DNA of 64,000 nucleotides from Burkholderiales bacterium (GCA_027493935.1 JAOSJV010000001.1:868001-932000), one strand, 5' to 3'; positions 18,392-26,916 are shown, counted from the stretch's first letter. Numbers and translations: made by a program. Notes: generated from the sequence alone by a model not told the origin.

Positions 18392-19671
18392 CCGCGTTCG
18401 TCGTCGCGGCGGGCTTGCTCGTGATCGTCGCGCTCGGGTGGCTCATCGTGCCGCTGATGCGCACCGGGCGCGCGCCCGGGATCGAGCGCGGTGCGTCCAA
18501 CGTCGCAATCCTGCGCGACCAGCTCGCCGAGCTCGACGCGGACCTCGCGGCCGGAACGCTCTCGCGGGCGCAGTACGACCCGGCGCGCGAGGAGCTCGAG
18601 CGACGCGTCCTCGAGGAGACGGCGCAGGAGGAACGGCGGACGGCGTCGACCGCCCGCGCCGGCCCGTGGACCGCGGTCGCGCTCGCGGTCACGATCCCGC
18701 TCGCCGCCGGCCTCCTGTACCTTCAACTGGGCAGCCTCGACGCGTTCAGCCCGCAGGCGAGCGCCTGGCAAGGGTCGCGGCACCGGTTCGGCCAGGAGGA
18801 GATCGACGGATTGATCGCCAGGCTCGAGGCGCGGCTGCGCGAGAACCCGGATCCGCAGGGTTTCCTGATCCTCGCGCGCACCTATTACGCGCTGCAGCGT
18901 TTTCACGAGGCGGTGGCCGCGTTCGAGCGCGTCGGCGAGTCGGGCATCCGCGATCCGGACTATCTCGCCGACTATGCCGACGCGCTGGCCGTCGTGGAGG
19001 GCGGCAAGCTCGCGGGCAAGCCGCTCGCGCTCGTCGAGCGCGCCCTCGCGCTCGACCCGGACCACGTCAAGGCGCTCGCGCTCGCCGGCAGCGAGGCGTT
19101 CGCGCGCCAGGACTACAAGACCGCGGTCGCGTATTGGGAGCGCCTCCGCGCTGTCGCGGCCTCTGATTCGGAGTTCGCCCGAGCGGTCGTCGCGAGCATC
19201 GATGAGGCGCGCAGGCTCGGCAGTCTCGGCGCGGCCGCGCCGGCCACGCCCGCGGCGCTCGCGCCTGCGGTACCGCATCCGCCGATGAGCAGGGACGCGC
19301 CGGAGGCGTCAGTGGCCGTCGCCTCCGGCGCGCGCGTGGCGGGCGTCGTGAGGCTTGCGCCTGCGCTCGCCGCGAAGACCGATCCGAACGACACGCTGTT
19401 CGTCTTCGCGCGCGCGGCCGAGGGGCCGCGCATCCCGCTCGCGATCGTGAAGCGTCGGGTGAAAGACCTGCCGTTCGAGTTCAGCCTTGACGACTCGCAG
19501 GCGATGGCGCCCGGCATGGCGCTCTCGAACTTCGCCGACGTCGTCGTCGGCGCGCGCATCTCCAAGACCGCCAACGCCACGCCGCAGGCGGGCGACCTCG
19601 AGGGCCTCTCCCAGACCGTACGCGTCGGGTCGACCGACGTCGCGGTCGTCATCGACAAAGTGCTGCCGTAG
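18388..19671 (+). CDS. ccmI: Cytochrome c biogenesis protein CcmI (CycH)
   Basis: A 427-residue apocytochrome chaperone. Two membrane helices lie near residues 3-21 and 94-112, with a cytoplasmic loop between them (AILRDQLAELDADLAAGTLS). TPR-like helices follow at about 140-280, and a C-terminal beta domain begins near 310 (VAGVVRLAPALAAKTDPNDT) as in full-length CcmI proteins. It presents the apocytochrome C-terminus to the CcmFH heme ligation complex. GTG at 18388 overlaps ccmH. The 279-base gap that follows (19672-19950) holds no feature I can support. Confidence 0.93.
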   Translation: MTAFVVAAGLLVIVALGWLIVPLMRTGRAPGIERGASNVAILRDQLAELDADLAAGTLSRAQYDPAREELERRVLEETAQEERRTASTARAGPWTAVALAVTIPLAAGLLYLQLGSLDAFSPQASAWQGSRHRFGQEEIDGLIARLEARLRENPDPQGFLILARTYYALQRFHEAVAAFERVGESGIRDPDYLADYADALAVVEGGKLAGKPLALVERALALDPDHVKALALAGSEAFARQDYKTAVAYWERLRAVAASDSEFARAVVASIDEARRLGSLGAAAPATPAALAPAVPHPPMSRDAPEASVAVASGARVAGVVRLAPALAAKTDPNDTLFVFARAAEGPRIPLAIVKRRVKDLPFEFSLDDSQAMAPGMALSNFADVVVGARISKTANATPQAGDLEGLSQTVRVGSTDVAVVIDKVLP

Positions 19672-19950
19672 CGCACTCGCTCTGTGCCGCGTGCAGAGGC
19701 GCGTCTGCGGCTGCCGATACCGCGCGAACGCTGTGCGAGCACTGCAACGCGACTTGTGCGCCCGGCGCCAAAGAGCTCGCGATGCTCGCCGCCGAGCACC
19801 GCCACGCGGCCTGCGCGTGCGCGTGCGCGCGCGGCGCGGGCCGACGGGCCCTCGTCCCGGGTTCGGGACGCGCTGGATTGATCTCGGTTAAGCTCTGCGA
19901 CGGCTGGGCGTGGCAAGGTAGCGCCGGCGGACAACCGGGAGGGGAGCCCT

Positions 19951-21135
19951 GTGGAAGAGATCTTCATCGTGAACGAGGACCAGCGCGCGATCCTCGAGAC
20001 GGTCGCGCGTTTCGTCGAGGAAGAAGTGGCGCCGCGCGCCGCGGCGCTCGATGCGAACCCCGATCCGGCGGCCGGCTTCTCGTGGGAGATCGTCGAGCGC
20101 GCGCACGAGCTCGGCATCCGCACCATGACGCTATCGGAGGAGTGGGGCGGTCTCGGCACCGATTCGCTCACCACTGCGATGGTGATCGAGGAGCTCGCCA
20201 AGGGCGACATCGGCGTCTCGGTCATCTTCGCGCAGACGCTCAAGATCGCGCAGATCATGCAGAAGGCGCTCGACGCCGAGCAGCGCGCGCGCGTGCTGCC
20301 GAAGTTCGCAGCCGATCCGCGCGGAATGCTCGCGATCGGCATCACCGAGCCTGACAACGCCTCGAATTACTTCCTCCCGTACCCGACGCCGTTCCGCACC
20401 AGCGCGCAGAAGGTGCCGGGCGGCTGGGCCGTGAACGGCATGAAGCACTTCATCTCGAACGGCAACCGCGCGAGCCTCTATCTCCTCTTCGTGCAGACCG
20501 AGAAAGGCCGGCCGCTGAACGAGGGCGCGACCTGCTTTCTGGTCGAGCGCGACCGCCCCGGCTTCACCATCGGCCGGGTGCACGACAAGATGGGCGAGCG
20601 CCTCGCCAACAACGCCGAACTCGTGTTCCAGGACTGCTTCATCCCGGACGAGAACGTGGTGGGGCGGGTCGGCGCCGGCTTCAAGGTGCTGGCCGATTTC
20701 TTCCCGCAGTCGAACGCGTACGCCGGTGCGACGATCCTGGGCGTGGCGGGTGCGCTGCACGAGAAGGCGATCGATTGGGCGAAGGTGCGGGTGCAGGGCG
20801 GCAAGCCCTTGATCCAGCACGACGGCATCCGTGCGCAACTCGCCGAGATGCGCATGCTGATCGACGCCTCGCGCGCCTACGTGCACCGCGCGTGCTGGCT
20901 CGCCGACCACCAGGAGCGCGGCTGGGACCGCACGCTCGGCGCGCTGCCGAAGGCGATGGCTGCGCAGGCAGCGTGGAAGATCGCCACCTGGACGATGGAG
21001 ATCCACGGCGGTCACGGCTACATGAAGGAGTTCGGGGTCGAGAAGCTGATGCGCGACGCCGCCGCCTTTCTGCACTCCGACGGCGTGAACCGCACGCTCT
21101 TCCTCAAGGCCGCGAACTTCATGTTCACCGACTGA
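19951..21135 (+). CDS. Acyl-CoA dehydrogenase
   Basis: A 394-residue flavoprotein of the acyl-CoA dehydrogenase family, which introduces a 2,3-double bond into acyl-CoA with FAD. Family features are the N-terminal helical domain, an ITEPDNAS-type segment corresponding to the usual GLTEP/GxD flavin loop, and the C-terminal helices with QIHGGHGY-type TMEIHGGHGYMKEF. I could not assign the catalytic base with confidence. GTG start with GGAGGGGAG 6-7 bases upstream. Substrate unknown. It is followed after 14 bases by a zinc-type dehydrogenase, so the two probably act in one catabolic route, and it lies inside the divided ccm region without obvious functional link to it. Confidence 0.88.
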   Translation: MEEIFIVNEDQRAILETVARFVEEEVAPRAAALDANPDPAAGFSWEIVERAHELGIRTMTLSEEWGGLGTDSLTTAMVIEELAKGDIGVSVIFAQTLKIAQIMQKALDAEQRARVLPKFAADPRGMLAIGITEPDNASNYFLPYPTPFRTSAQKVPGGWAVNGMKHFISNGNRASLYLLFVQTEKGRPLNEGATCFLVERDRPGFTIGRVHDKMGERLANNAELVFQDCFIPDENVVGRVGAGFKVLADFFPQSNAYAGATILGVAGALHEKAIDWAKVRVQGGKPLIQHDGIRAQLAEMRMLIDASRAYVHRACWLADHQERGWDRTLGALPKAMAAQAAWKIATWTMEIHGGHGYMKEFGVEKLMRDAAAFLHSDGVNRTLFLKAANFMFTD

Positions 21136-21149
21136 CGCGGAGCGCGCCG

Positions 21150-22181
21150 ATGAAGGCGATGGTGCTGCGGGGGCCGAACACCCCGTTCGAGCTGACCGAG
21201 GTTCCCGACCCCGTGCCGGGCGCGGGCGAGGCGGTGGCGCGCGTGCTCGCCTGCGGCTCCGGCCTGACGATCCAGCACGTCAAGGCGGGCCGCGTGCGCG
21301 CGACCTTCCCGCGCATCATCGGCCACGAGATCGCGGCCGAGATCGTGGCGGTCGGCGCCGGCGCGACCGGGCTCGCCGTCGGCGACGGCGTCACCGCCTA
21401 CTTCTACCTGAACTGCGGCCACTGCCGTTGGTGCCTCGCGAACCTCGAGCCGCTCTGCGTGAACCTGGCCGGCAACGTCGGCAAGGAATGCGACGGCGGC
21501 TATGCCGAGTACATCAGGCTGCCGGCGCACGTCTTTCTCAAGCTGCCCGAGGGCCTCGACTACAAGGCCCATCCGGTCGAGGTCGGCGTCGTCACCGACG
21601 CGCTCGCGACGCCCTACAAGGTGCTGCGCCGCGCGCGCGTCAAGGCCGGCGAGACGGTCGCGGTGTTCGGCGCGGGCGGCGGACTCGGCATCCACCAGGT
21701 GATGCTCGCCAAGTGGGCGCGCGCGCACGTCGTTGCGGTGGACGTCGCCGCCGACAAGTTCGAGGCGTGCCGCAAGGCGGGTGCAGACGAGGTCGTCGAC
21801 GCCTCCTGCTCCGACGTGGTTGAGGCGCTGCTCGACCTCACGCGCGGGGCGGGCGTCGACGTCGCGATCGACTACGTGTCGACCAGTGCCACGCTCGAGG
21901 CGGGCGCGCGCTCGCTCGGCCGCCACGGGCGCCTGGTCACGCTCGGCGGAGCCGGGCAGCCGTTCAATCTCTCGTCGCTCGACCTCCTGTACAAGGAGCA
22001 GGACATCCTCGGCAGCCGCTACGTCACGCGCGTCGAGGTGCTCGAGACGCTGGAACTGGTCGCGCGCGGCGAGCTCTGGCCGATCGTCAGCGACGTGCGG
22101 CCGCTCGCCGAGGCCGAGGCGCTGCACGCGCGCGTCGAGCGGGGCGAGGTGATCGGCCGCGCGGCGCTGCGCGTCGCGTAG
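21150..22181 (+). CDS. Zinc-dependent medium-chain alcohol dehydrogenase
   Basis: A 343-residue MDR superfamily dehydrogenase. The structural zinc site NCGHCRWCLANLEPLC has all four cysteines, catalytic GHEIAAE follows the family pattern, and the NAD-binding motif FGAGGGLG is at about residue 172. Substrate is not evident; relatives act on cyclic or short-chain hydroxyacyl compounds as well as simple alcohols. GGAG lies 7 bases before the ATG. It is cotranscribed with the acyl-CoA dehydrogenase and its end converges with ccmD. Confidence 0.88.
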   Translation: MKAMVLRGPNTPFELTEVPDPVPGAGEAVARVLACGSGLTIQHVKAGRVRATFPRIIGHEIAAEIVAVGAGATGLAVGDGVTAYFYLNCGHCRWCLANLEPLCVNLAGNVGKECDGGYAEYIRLPAHVFLKLPEGLDYKAHPVEVGVVTDALATPYKVLRRARVKAGETVAVFGAGGGLGIHQVMLAKWARAHVVAVDVAADKFEACRKAGADEVVDASCSDVVEALLDLTRGAGVDVAIDYVSTSATLEAGARSLGRHGRLVTLGGAGQPFNLSSLDLLYKEQDILGSRYVTRVEVLETLELVARGELWPIVSDVRPLAEAEALHARVERGEVIGRAALRVA

Positions 22182-22288
22182 TCGCGTCGCTCCCGCGCGG
22201 GCGGGAATCCAGCGAGCGTCTGAAGGTTCCGCGGAGTCCGTCTGGGCTCCCGCTTTCGCGGGCGCGACGACGCTTCACGCGTCGTCGC
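22182..22288. repeat. REP-like inverted repeat pair and hairpin between convergent adh and ccmD
   Basis: Two hairpin-forming arms in opposite orientation: CTCCCGCGCGGGCGGGAATCC near 22190-22209 and GGGCTCCCGCTTTCGCGGG at 22244-22262. This is the layout of a bacterial interspersed mosaic element built on the common CCCGC...GCGGG palindrome. It is followed by a perfect 10-bp stem GCGACGACGC/GCGTCGTCGC at 22264-22288 that overlaps the ccmD stop and may terminate transcription from both sides. Confidence 0.6.
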
Positions 22289-22451
22289 CCGGCACCGGCG
22301 CCGCCGCGGCGGCGCGGCGCGCCGCCTTCGTGCGCGCGCGCAGCAGCGCGAGCTCGAGCGCGACGACTGCCACGGTCACCGCGTAGGAGCCCCACACGTA
22401 CAGGGCGTAACCGCCCATCGCGAGGAAATGCTCGAGGCTCTGCCACTTCAT
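22275..22451 (-). CDS. ccmD: Heme exporter accessory protein CcmD
   Basis: A 58-residue protein with one membrane helix (GGYALYVWGSYAVTVAVVAL, about residues 13-32) and a positively charged tail (RARTKAARRA), the exact layout of CcmD, which releases holo-CcmE from the CcmABC complex. The ATG overlaps the ccmC stop (ATGA). The length and the conserved Tyr-Val-Trp core support the call despite its small size. Confidence 0.93.
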   Translation of the reverse strand: MKWQSLEHFLAMGGYALYVWGSYAVTVAVVALELALLRARTKAARRAAAAAPVPGDDA

Positions 22452-23203
22452 GCCGAGGCCTCCTTGCCCGCCTTCGCGCCGCGCGCGAGATCGCGCGCCC
22501 AGTCGCTGCGCCGCTCGCGCTCGAGGATGATCGCGCGCACGCGGGTCAGCGTCGCGCCGAGGCAGTACATCCAGAAGGCGAGCGCCATCACCAGCATGCC
22601 CCAGAGCATGGTGGTCGCCATGCTCGGGCTGCGCGTGAGCGAGACCGAAGCGCCCTGGTGCAGCGTGTTCCACCACTGGACCGAGAAGTAGATGATCGGC
22701 ACGTTGACGACGCCCACGATCGCGAGCATCGCGCCGGCGCGATCGGCGCGGCGCGGGTCGTCGATCGCGGCCTGCAGCGCCATGAAGCCGAGGTAGAGGA
22801 ACAGCAGGATCAGCTCGGAGGTGAGCCGTGCGTCCCACACCCACCAGGTGCCCCACATCGGCTTGCCCCACAGCGCGCCGGTCCACAGCGCGAGGAAGGT
22901 CATCCACGCGCCGGTCGGTGCGATCGCCTGCGCCATCATCGCCGAGAGCCGCGTGTTGAAGGAGAGGCCGACCGCCGCCCAGAAAGCCATCACGACGTAG
23001 AGGAACATCGACATCCAGGCGGTGGGGACGTGGATGAAGATGATCCGGTAGCCCTCGCCCTGCTGGGCGTCGGTCGGCGCGACGAAGAAGCCGATGTACA
23101 GGCCGGCCGCGCCGAGCGCGGCCGCGAGGGCGTAGAAGACGCGCGCCATCCGCCCGGCCAGCGGATAGAACGTCTGCGGTGCGGCGTAGTAGAAGAGATT
23201 CAT
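22448..23203 (-). CDS. ccmC: Heme handling membrane protein CcmC
   Basis: A 251-residue protein with six membrane helices and the WWD heme-handling motif (WGTWWVWDARLTSELIL). The flanking axial-ligand histidines are visible in FIHVP (His58) and NTLHQG. CcmC loads heme onto CcmE at the periplasmic face. It lies 4 bases after ccmB and overlaps ccmD. Start ATG at 23203. Confidence 0.95.
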   Translation of the reverse strand: MNLFYYAAPQTFYPLAGRMARVFYALAAALGAAGLYIGFFVAPTDAQQGEGYRIIFIHVPTAWMSMFLYVVMAFWAAVGLSFNTRLSAMMAQAIAPTGAWMTFLALWTGALWGKPMWGTWWVWDARLTSELILLFLYLGFMALQAAIDDPRRADRAGAMLAIVGVVNVPIIYFSVQWWNTLHQGASVSLTRSPSMATTMLWGMLVMALAFWMYCLGATLTRVRAIILERERRSDWARDLARGAKAGKEASA

Positions 23204-23207
23204 TGCC

Positions 23208-23892
23208 TCATTCCAGGGAGATCCTCAGCGCCGCCGCCGCCGCCCACGGGGCGAAGAACAGCGCGAGCGCGAGCAGCGCGCCGAGCACCGAGAGATGCGC
23301 GCCGGCGCCGAGCCCCGCGGCCACCGCCTCGACGGCCCCTGCGCCGAAGATCAGCACCGGAATGTAGAGCGGTAGCACGAGTAGCGAAAGCAGCGCGCCC
23401 GCCCCGCGCAACCCGAGCGTGAGCGCGGCGCCGATGGCGCCGACCAGCCCGAGCGTGGGCGTGCCGAGGAGCAGCGTGAGGGCGAGCACGCCGAGCGCGC
23501 GCGGCCCGAGATCGAACGCGAGGCCGAGCAGCGGCGCGAGCACGACGAGCGGCAGCCCGGTGACGAGCCAGTGCGCAGCCACCTTCGCGCCGACTAGCAG
23601 CCCGAGCGGATGCGGCGCGAGCACAATCTGCTCGAGCGTGCCGTCGGCGTAGTCGCCCGCGAACAGGCGCCCGAGCGCGAGCATCGAGGCGAGGAGCGCC
23701 GCGACCCACACGACGCCCGGCGCCATCGTGCGCAGCAGGTTCGCCTCCGGGACCGACGCCGAGCGGAAAAAGGCTCACGACGATGACGAAGAAGAAGAGC
23801 GTGGTGGCGAGGTCGGAGCGGCGCCTGAGCGCGAGCAGGAGGTCGCGGCGCAGGACGCAGGCGAACGCCGCCAGCGGCGCAGACGCGCTCAC
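23208..23892 (-). CDS. ccmB: Heme exporter membrane subunit CcmB, with a +1 frameshift
   Basis: CcmB is the membrane part of the CcmAB ABC complex. The N-terminus (MSASAPLAAFACVLRRDLLL, from GTG at 23892) and first helix FFFVIVVSLFPLGVG are in one frame and the remainder (MAPGVVWVAALLASMLALGR onward) in another. Removing one base from the GGG at 23749-23751 (plus strand) restores GPEANLLRTMAPG. Corrected length is about 227 residues with six helices, normal for CcmB. The GTG overlaps the ccmA stop. Probable homopolymer sequencing error. Confidence 0.92.
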
Positions 23893-24509
23893 CTGCCGAG
23901 CCTGAGCGCGACGCGCTTCGGCGCCGCGACGGAGACTTCCTGGTGGGTCGTGCAGACCACGATGCCGCCGCCGCCGAGCTGGCCCGTGATGATGCCGGCG
24001 ACGTCGCGCACTGCCTGCGCGTCGAGCGCGGCGAACGGCTCGTCGAGCACCCACAGCCGGCAGCGCTCGCGGAACAGCAGGCGCGCGAGCGCCGCGCGGC
24101 GCTTCTGGCCCTGCGACAGCACGCGCGTCGGCAGTTCGTCGTGCCCCCGCAGGCCGAGCCGGGCGAGCGCCTCGCGTGCGGACGCGCGCGTCACGGCGGC
24201 CTCGGCCAGCGTCTCGGAAACGAGCAGGTTCTCGATCGCGGTGAGATCGTGCTTGATCGCGTTCTGGTGCCCGAGGTAGGCGAGCTCGCCGCGGTACGCC
24301 TCGCCGAGCGCGCCGATGCCGGCGCCGTTCCACAGGATCTCGCCTGCCGCCGGCGCGAGCAGGCCGCAGAGCATGCGCAGCAGGCTCGTCTTGCCGCTGC
24401 CGTTGGCGCCCAGCACCTCGAGCAGCGTACCCGGCTCGAGCTCGAAGCCGACGTCGCGGAAGAGCCGCCGCTCGCCGCGCAGGCATTCGAGACCGTTCGC
24501 TACGAGCAT
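23889..24509 (-). CDS. ccmA: Cytochrome c biogenesis ABC transporter ATPase CcmA
   Basis: A 206-residue ATPase with Walker A GANGSGKTS, ABC signature LSQGQKRRAALARL and Walker B LWVLDEPFAALD, plus the switch His in TTHQ. With CcmB it powers release of heme-loaded CcmE. ATG at 24509 is chosen because it starts the conserved MLVANGLECLRG segment; the frame continues 84 bases upstream without homology. First gene of ccmABCD. Confidence 0.95.
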   Translation of the reverse strand: MLVANGLECLRGERRLFRDVGFELEPGTLLEVLGANGSGKTSLLRMLCGLLAPAAGEILWNGAGIGALGEAYRGELAYLGHQNAIKHDLTAIENLLVSETLAEAAVTRASAREALARLGLRGHDELPTRVLSQGQKRRAALARLLFRERCRLWVLDEPFAALDAQAVRDVAGIITGQLGGGGIVVCTTHQEVSVAAPKRVALRLGR

Positions 24510-24688
24510 CGACAGTGATCTGGGGGAAGCGCGGCGCCGGCCGCGCCCAGCGGCGGGCGAGGTCGCCATGCCGCCCGGCGGCTCGCCCAGCACGGGCCGA
24601 TTATACCGGCGGGCGGGTGGGGGACTTCGCTGTCGCGCGACCTGGTCCGCACGGCCGTGGGGTATGCTTCGCAGCCCGGCGGGAGTCT

Positions 24689-24864
24689 GGAACCTGTCTC
24701 AAAATCTAGAACCGGTCTCAATATGAGAATGCAACGGCGGAAGAGGGGATTCACAAGGGGTCGCCCGTTGCTCGGTCGGGGACATACAAGGGGCAATTTG
24801 CCCCTTGTTCGTACGACCGCAGTTGACGCAGAAGCACAGCCGCGATTCTGCAGTAGCTTCTAGA
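24689..24864 (+). repeat. MITE-like interspersed element, copy 1 (upstream of gor)
   Basis: About 175 bases of low-GC sequence unlike its surroundings. It begins with GGAACCTGTCTCAAAATC (a second partial copy of this end follows at 24708) and ends with TCTAGA 12 bases before the gor start. It contains a perfect 10-bp palindrome around 24787-24807 (CAAGGGGCAA/TTGCCCCTTG) followed by TTCGTACGA. A second copy in inverted orientation lies at 42773-42897. No coding capacity. A TTGACG hexamer at 24823-24828 could act as a -35 for gor. Confidence 0.65.
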
Positions 24865-24876
24865 GCGGAGAGCGCG

Positions 24877-26220
24877 ATGCCCGGGTTCGACTTCGACTTC
24901 TTCGTGATCGGCGCCGGCTCGGGCGGTGTACGCGCCAGTCGCGTCGCGGCCGCGCACCGCGCGCGCGTCGCGATCGCCGAGGACCGCGACGTCGGGGGCA
25001 CCTGCGTGATCCGCGGCTGCATCCCGAAGAAGCTCTTCGTCTACGCCGCGCACTTCGCCGAGGACTTCGACGATGCGGCGGGCTACGGCTGGACCGTCGG
25101 GCACCGCCGGTTCGACTGGGCGGCGCTCGTCGCCGCCAAGGACCGCGAGATCGCGCGCCTGAACGGCGTGTACAAGCAGCTGCTCGCGAGGTCCGGCGTC
25201 GAGCTCTTCGAGGCGCGCGCCGCCGTGGTCGATCCGCACACGGTGAGCGTCGGTGGCCGCCAGGTGAGCGCACGGCACATCCTGGTCGCCACCGGCAGCA
25301 GGCCGTGGCGGCCGCAGATCCCGGGCGCCGAGCTCGGGATCACCTCCGACGAGGCGTTCCACCTGCCGCGCCTGCCGCGGCGCGTCGTGATCGAGGGCGG
25401 TGGGTACATCGCGGTGGAGTTCGCCGGTATCTTCCACGGCCTGGGCGCGGAGGTTGTGGTCGTCTACCGTGGCGAGCCGCTCCTGCGCGGATTCGACATG
25501 GACGTGCGCCGGCATCTCGGCGAGGAGCTCGCCAGGAAGGGCATCGAGCTCCGGTTCAAGTGCGAGATCGCGCGCATCGAGCGCGGCGCGGGCGGACGGC
25601 TGGTAGCGCGCCTGGTGAGCGGCGCCGCACTAGACTGCGACGCGGTCATGTTCGCGACCGGTCGCAAGCCGAGCACCGCGGGGCTCGGACTCGAGCGGCT
25701 CGGCGTCGCGCTCGACGCGAGCGGCGGCGTGATCGTGGACGAGCACTCCCACACGAGCGTCGCGTCGATCCACGCGGTCGGCGACGTGACCGGGCGGCCC
25801 CAGCTCACGCCGGTCGCGATCAAGGACGGCGCCAAGCTCGCCGCGACGCTTTTCGCGAACAAACCCTCCGCAGTCGATCACGAGACGATTGCGACCGCGG
25901 TATTCAGCCAGCCGCCGGTGGCCACCGTCGGCCTCACGGAGGAGGAGGCGCGCGCGCGCCGTCTCGACGTGCAGGTCCACCGCAGCACGTTCGCGCCGCT
26001 CAAGCACACGTTGTCAGGACGGGCCGAGCGGACGCTGATGAAGCTCGTAGTCGACGCCGCGAGCGGCCGCGTCGTGGGCGCGCACATGGTCGGCGCGGAC
26101 GCGCCCGAGATCATCCAGGGCGTCGCCATCGCCGTGAAGCTCGGCGCGACGAAGGCACAGTTCGACGCCACGGTCGGGATCCACCCGACCGCGGCGGAGG
26201 AGTTCGTCACGATGGCGTGA
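24877..26220 (+). CDS. gor: Glutathione-disulfide reductase
   Basis: A 447-residue FAD- and NADPH-dependent disulfide reductase. It has the FAD motif VIGAGSGG, the redox-active pair in GGTCVIRGCIPKK (Cys43, Cys48), the second dinucleotide motif IEGGGYIAVEF followed by YRGEPLLR, whose Arg residues favour NADPH, FAD motif GDVTGRPQLTP and the C-terminal catalytic His-Glu segment GIHPTAAEE. These mark glutathione reductase rather than lipoamide dehydrogenase. ATG at 24877 has GGAG 7 bases upstream. It stands alone, between a MITE-like element and a repeat cluster. Confidence 0.93.
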   Translation: MPGFDFDFFVIGAGSGGVRASRVAAAHRARVAIAEDRDVGGTCVIRGCIPKKLFVYAAHFAEDFDDAAGYGWTVGHRRFDWAALVAAKDREIARLNGVYKQLLARSGVELFEARAAVVDPHTVSVGGRQVSARHILVATGSRPWRPQIPGAELGITSDEAFHLPRLPRRVVIEGGGYIAVEFAGIFHGLGAEVVVVYRGEPLLRGFDMDVRRHLGEELARKGIELRFKCEIARIERGAGGRLVARLVSGAALDCDAVMFATGRKPSTAGLGLERLGVALDASGGVIVDEHSHTSVASIHAVGDVTGRPQLTPVAIKDGAKLAATLFANKPSAVDHETIATAVFSQPPVATVGLTEEEARARRLDVQVHRSTFAPLKHTLSGRAERTLMKLVVDAASGRVVGAHMVGADAPEIIQGVAIAVKLGATKAQFDATVGIHPTAAEEFVTMA

Positions 26221-26232
26221 CCGCGGTCCCCG

Positions 26233-26404
26233 CCTCTCCGAGGTGGGGTGGCCGCGCGAGCGGCCGGGGTGGTGCGTAGGTCGTGCCATCGCCGCCAACC
26301 ACCCCCCGGCCTGCGGCCGGACCCCTCCTTGGGAAGGAGGGACCTAGACTTCCCCTGCTTGGGAAGGAGGGGGATCTAGACCTCCCCTCATTGGGAAGGA
26401 GGGG
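26233..26404. repeat. BIME-like inverted repeat cluster A
   Basis: Contains a forward unit (CCTCTCCGAGG then GTGGCCGCGCGAGCGGCC and GGGTGGT) and its inverted partner (AACCACCCCCCGGCCTGCGG then ACCCCTCCTTGGGAAGGAGG), followed by two more CCTCC..GGAAGGAGG hairpins at about 26352-26373 and 26381-26404. The same building blocks recur at 51198-51359 and 62136-62316. It lies in the gap between convergent gor and the phasin-like gene and could also stop transcription. Confidence 0.75.
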
Positions 26405-26418
26405 ATGCGCTGCGCTCG

Positions 26419-26916
26419 CTAGCGGGCGCGACTCTTGCGGGCGGTGCGCTTCGCTCGCTTCGCCGCGCCGGCGCGGGGCTTGCGGCCAGCGCGCTTGACC
26501 ATGCGCGCGCTCGCGCCCTCGATGCGCAGCGTCAGGCCGCGGACCGGGCCCATCACCGGCAGCGTCACCGTCTGCAGCGGGCGGGCGATGCGAGGCGGCA
26601 CGGCGCCCAGGCCGCCGACCACGATCTGCTCGGCGACGCGCGCGACGCCGTCCACGATCGCGTTCGCCTGCCCGGCGGCGCCGTCGACCACGGTCGCGGC
26701 GAAGCCGGTCACGTCGCGGTTCATGCGGCCGAAGCTCGCGAGCACCTGGCCGCCGGTCTTCAGGCGGGCGCCGACGAATCCGATTCCGGCGCTCACCGCC
26801 TGGCGCTCGAGTGCCACGCCGCGGTGCGCGACGAGGCGGTAGGTCTCGACGACGTTCCGCGCAGTGCCGCGCGCGTGCTTGAGCGCGTCCTTGCTGAGGG
26901 TTGAAACGCGTTGCAT
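26419..26916 (-). CDS. Phasin-like protein with histone-like basic tail
   Basis: A 165-residue protein. The first two thirds are amphipathic and Ala/Val/Gly rich (VDGAAGQANAIVDGVARVA). The last 25 residues are Lys/Arg/Ala rich (GAAKRAKRTARKSRAR). This combination of an amphipathic part and a basic tail recalls PhaF-type phasins, which coat PHA granules and bind DNA, and a PHA synthase is encoded 16 kb away. I cannot confirm family membership from sequence alone. AAGGAG lies 8 bases before the ATG. A palindromic site lies in the divergent region shared with the glutamate dehydrogenase gene. Confidence 0.6.
   Translation of the reverse strand: MQRVSTLSKDALKHARGTARNVVETYRLVAHRGVALERQAVSAGIGFVGARLKTGGQVLASFGRMNRDVTGFAATVVDGAAGQANAIVDGVARVAEQIVVGGLGAVPPRIARPLQTVTLPVMGPVRGLTLRIEGASARMVKRAGRKPRAGAAKRAKRTARKSRAR

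Noticed and set aside
19672-19950. Possible small gene or tRNA in the gap between ccmI and the acyl-CoA dehydrogenase
   Set aside because: No cloverleaf with CCA/T-loop sequence and no frame with signal, domain or ribosome binding site.
24689-24864. An insertion sequence with transposase in the low-GC patches at 24.7 and 42.8 kb
   Set aside because: The elements are under 180 bases and have no coding frame of adequate length; only a MITE-like label is justified.
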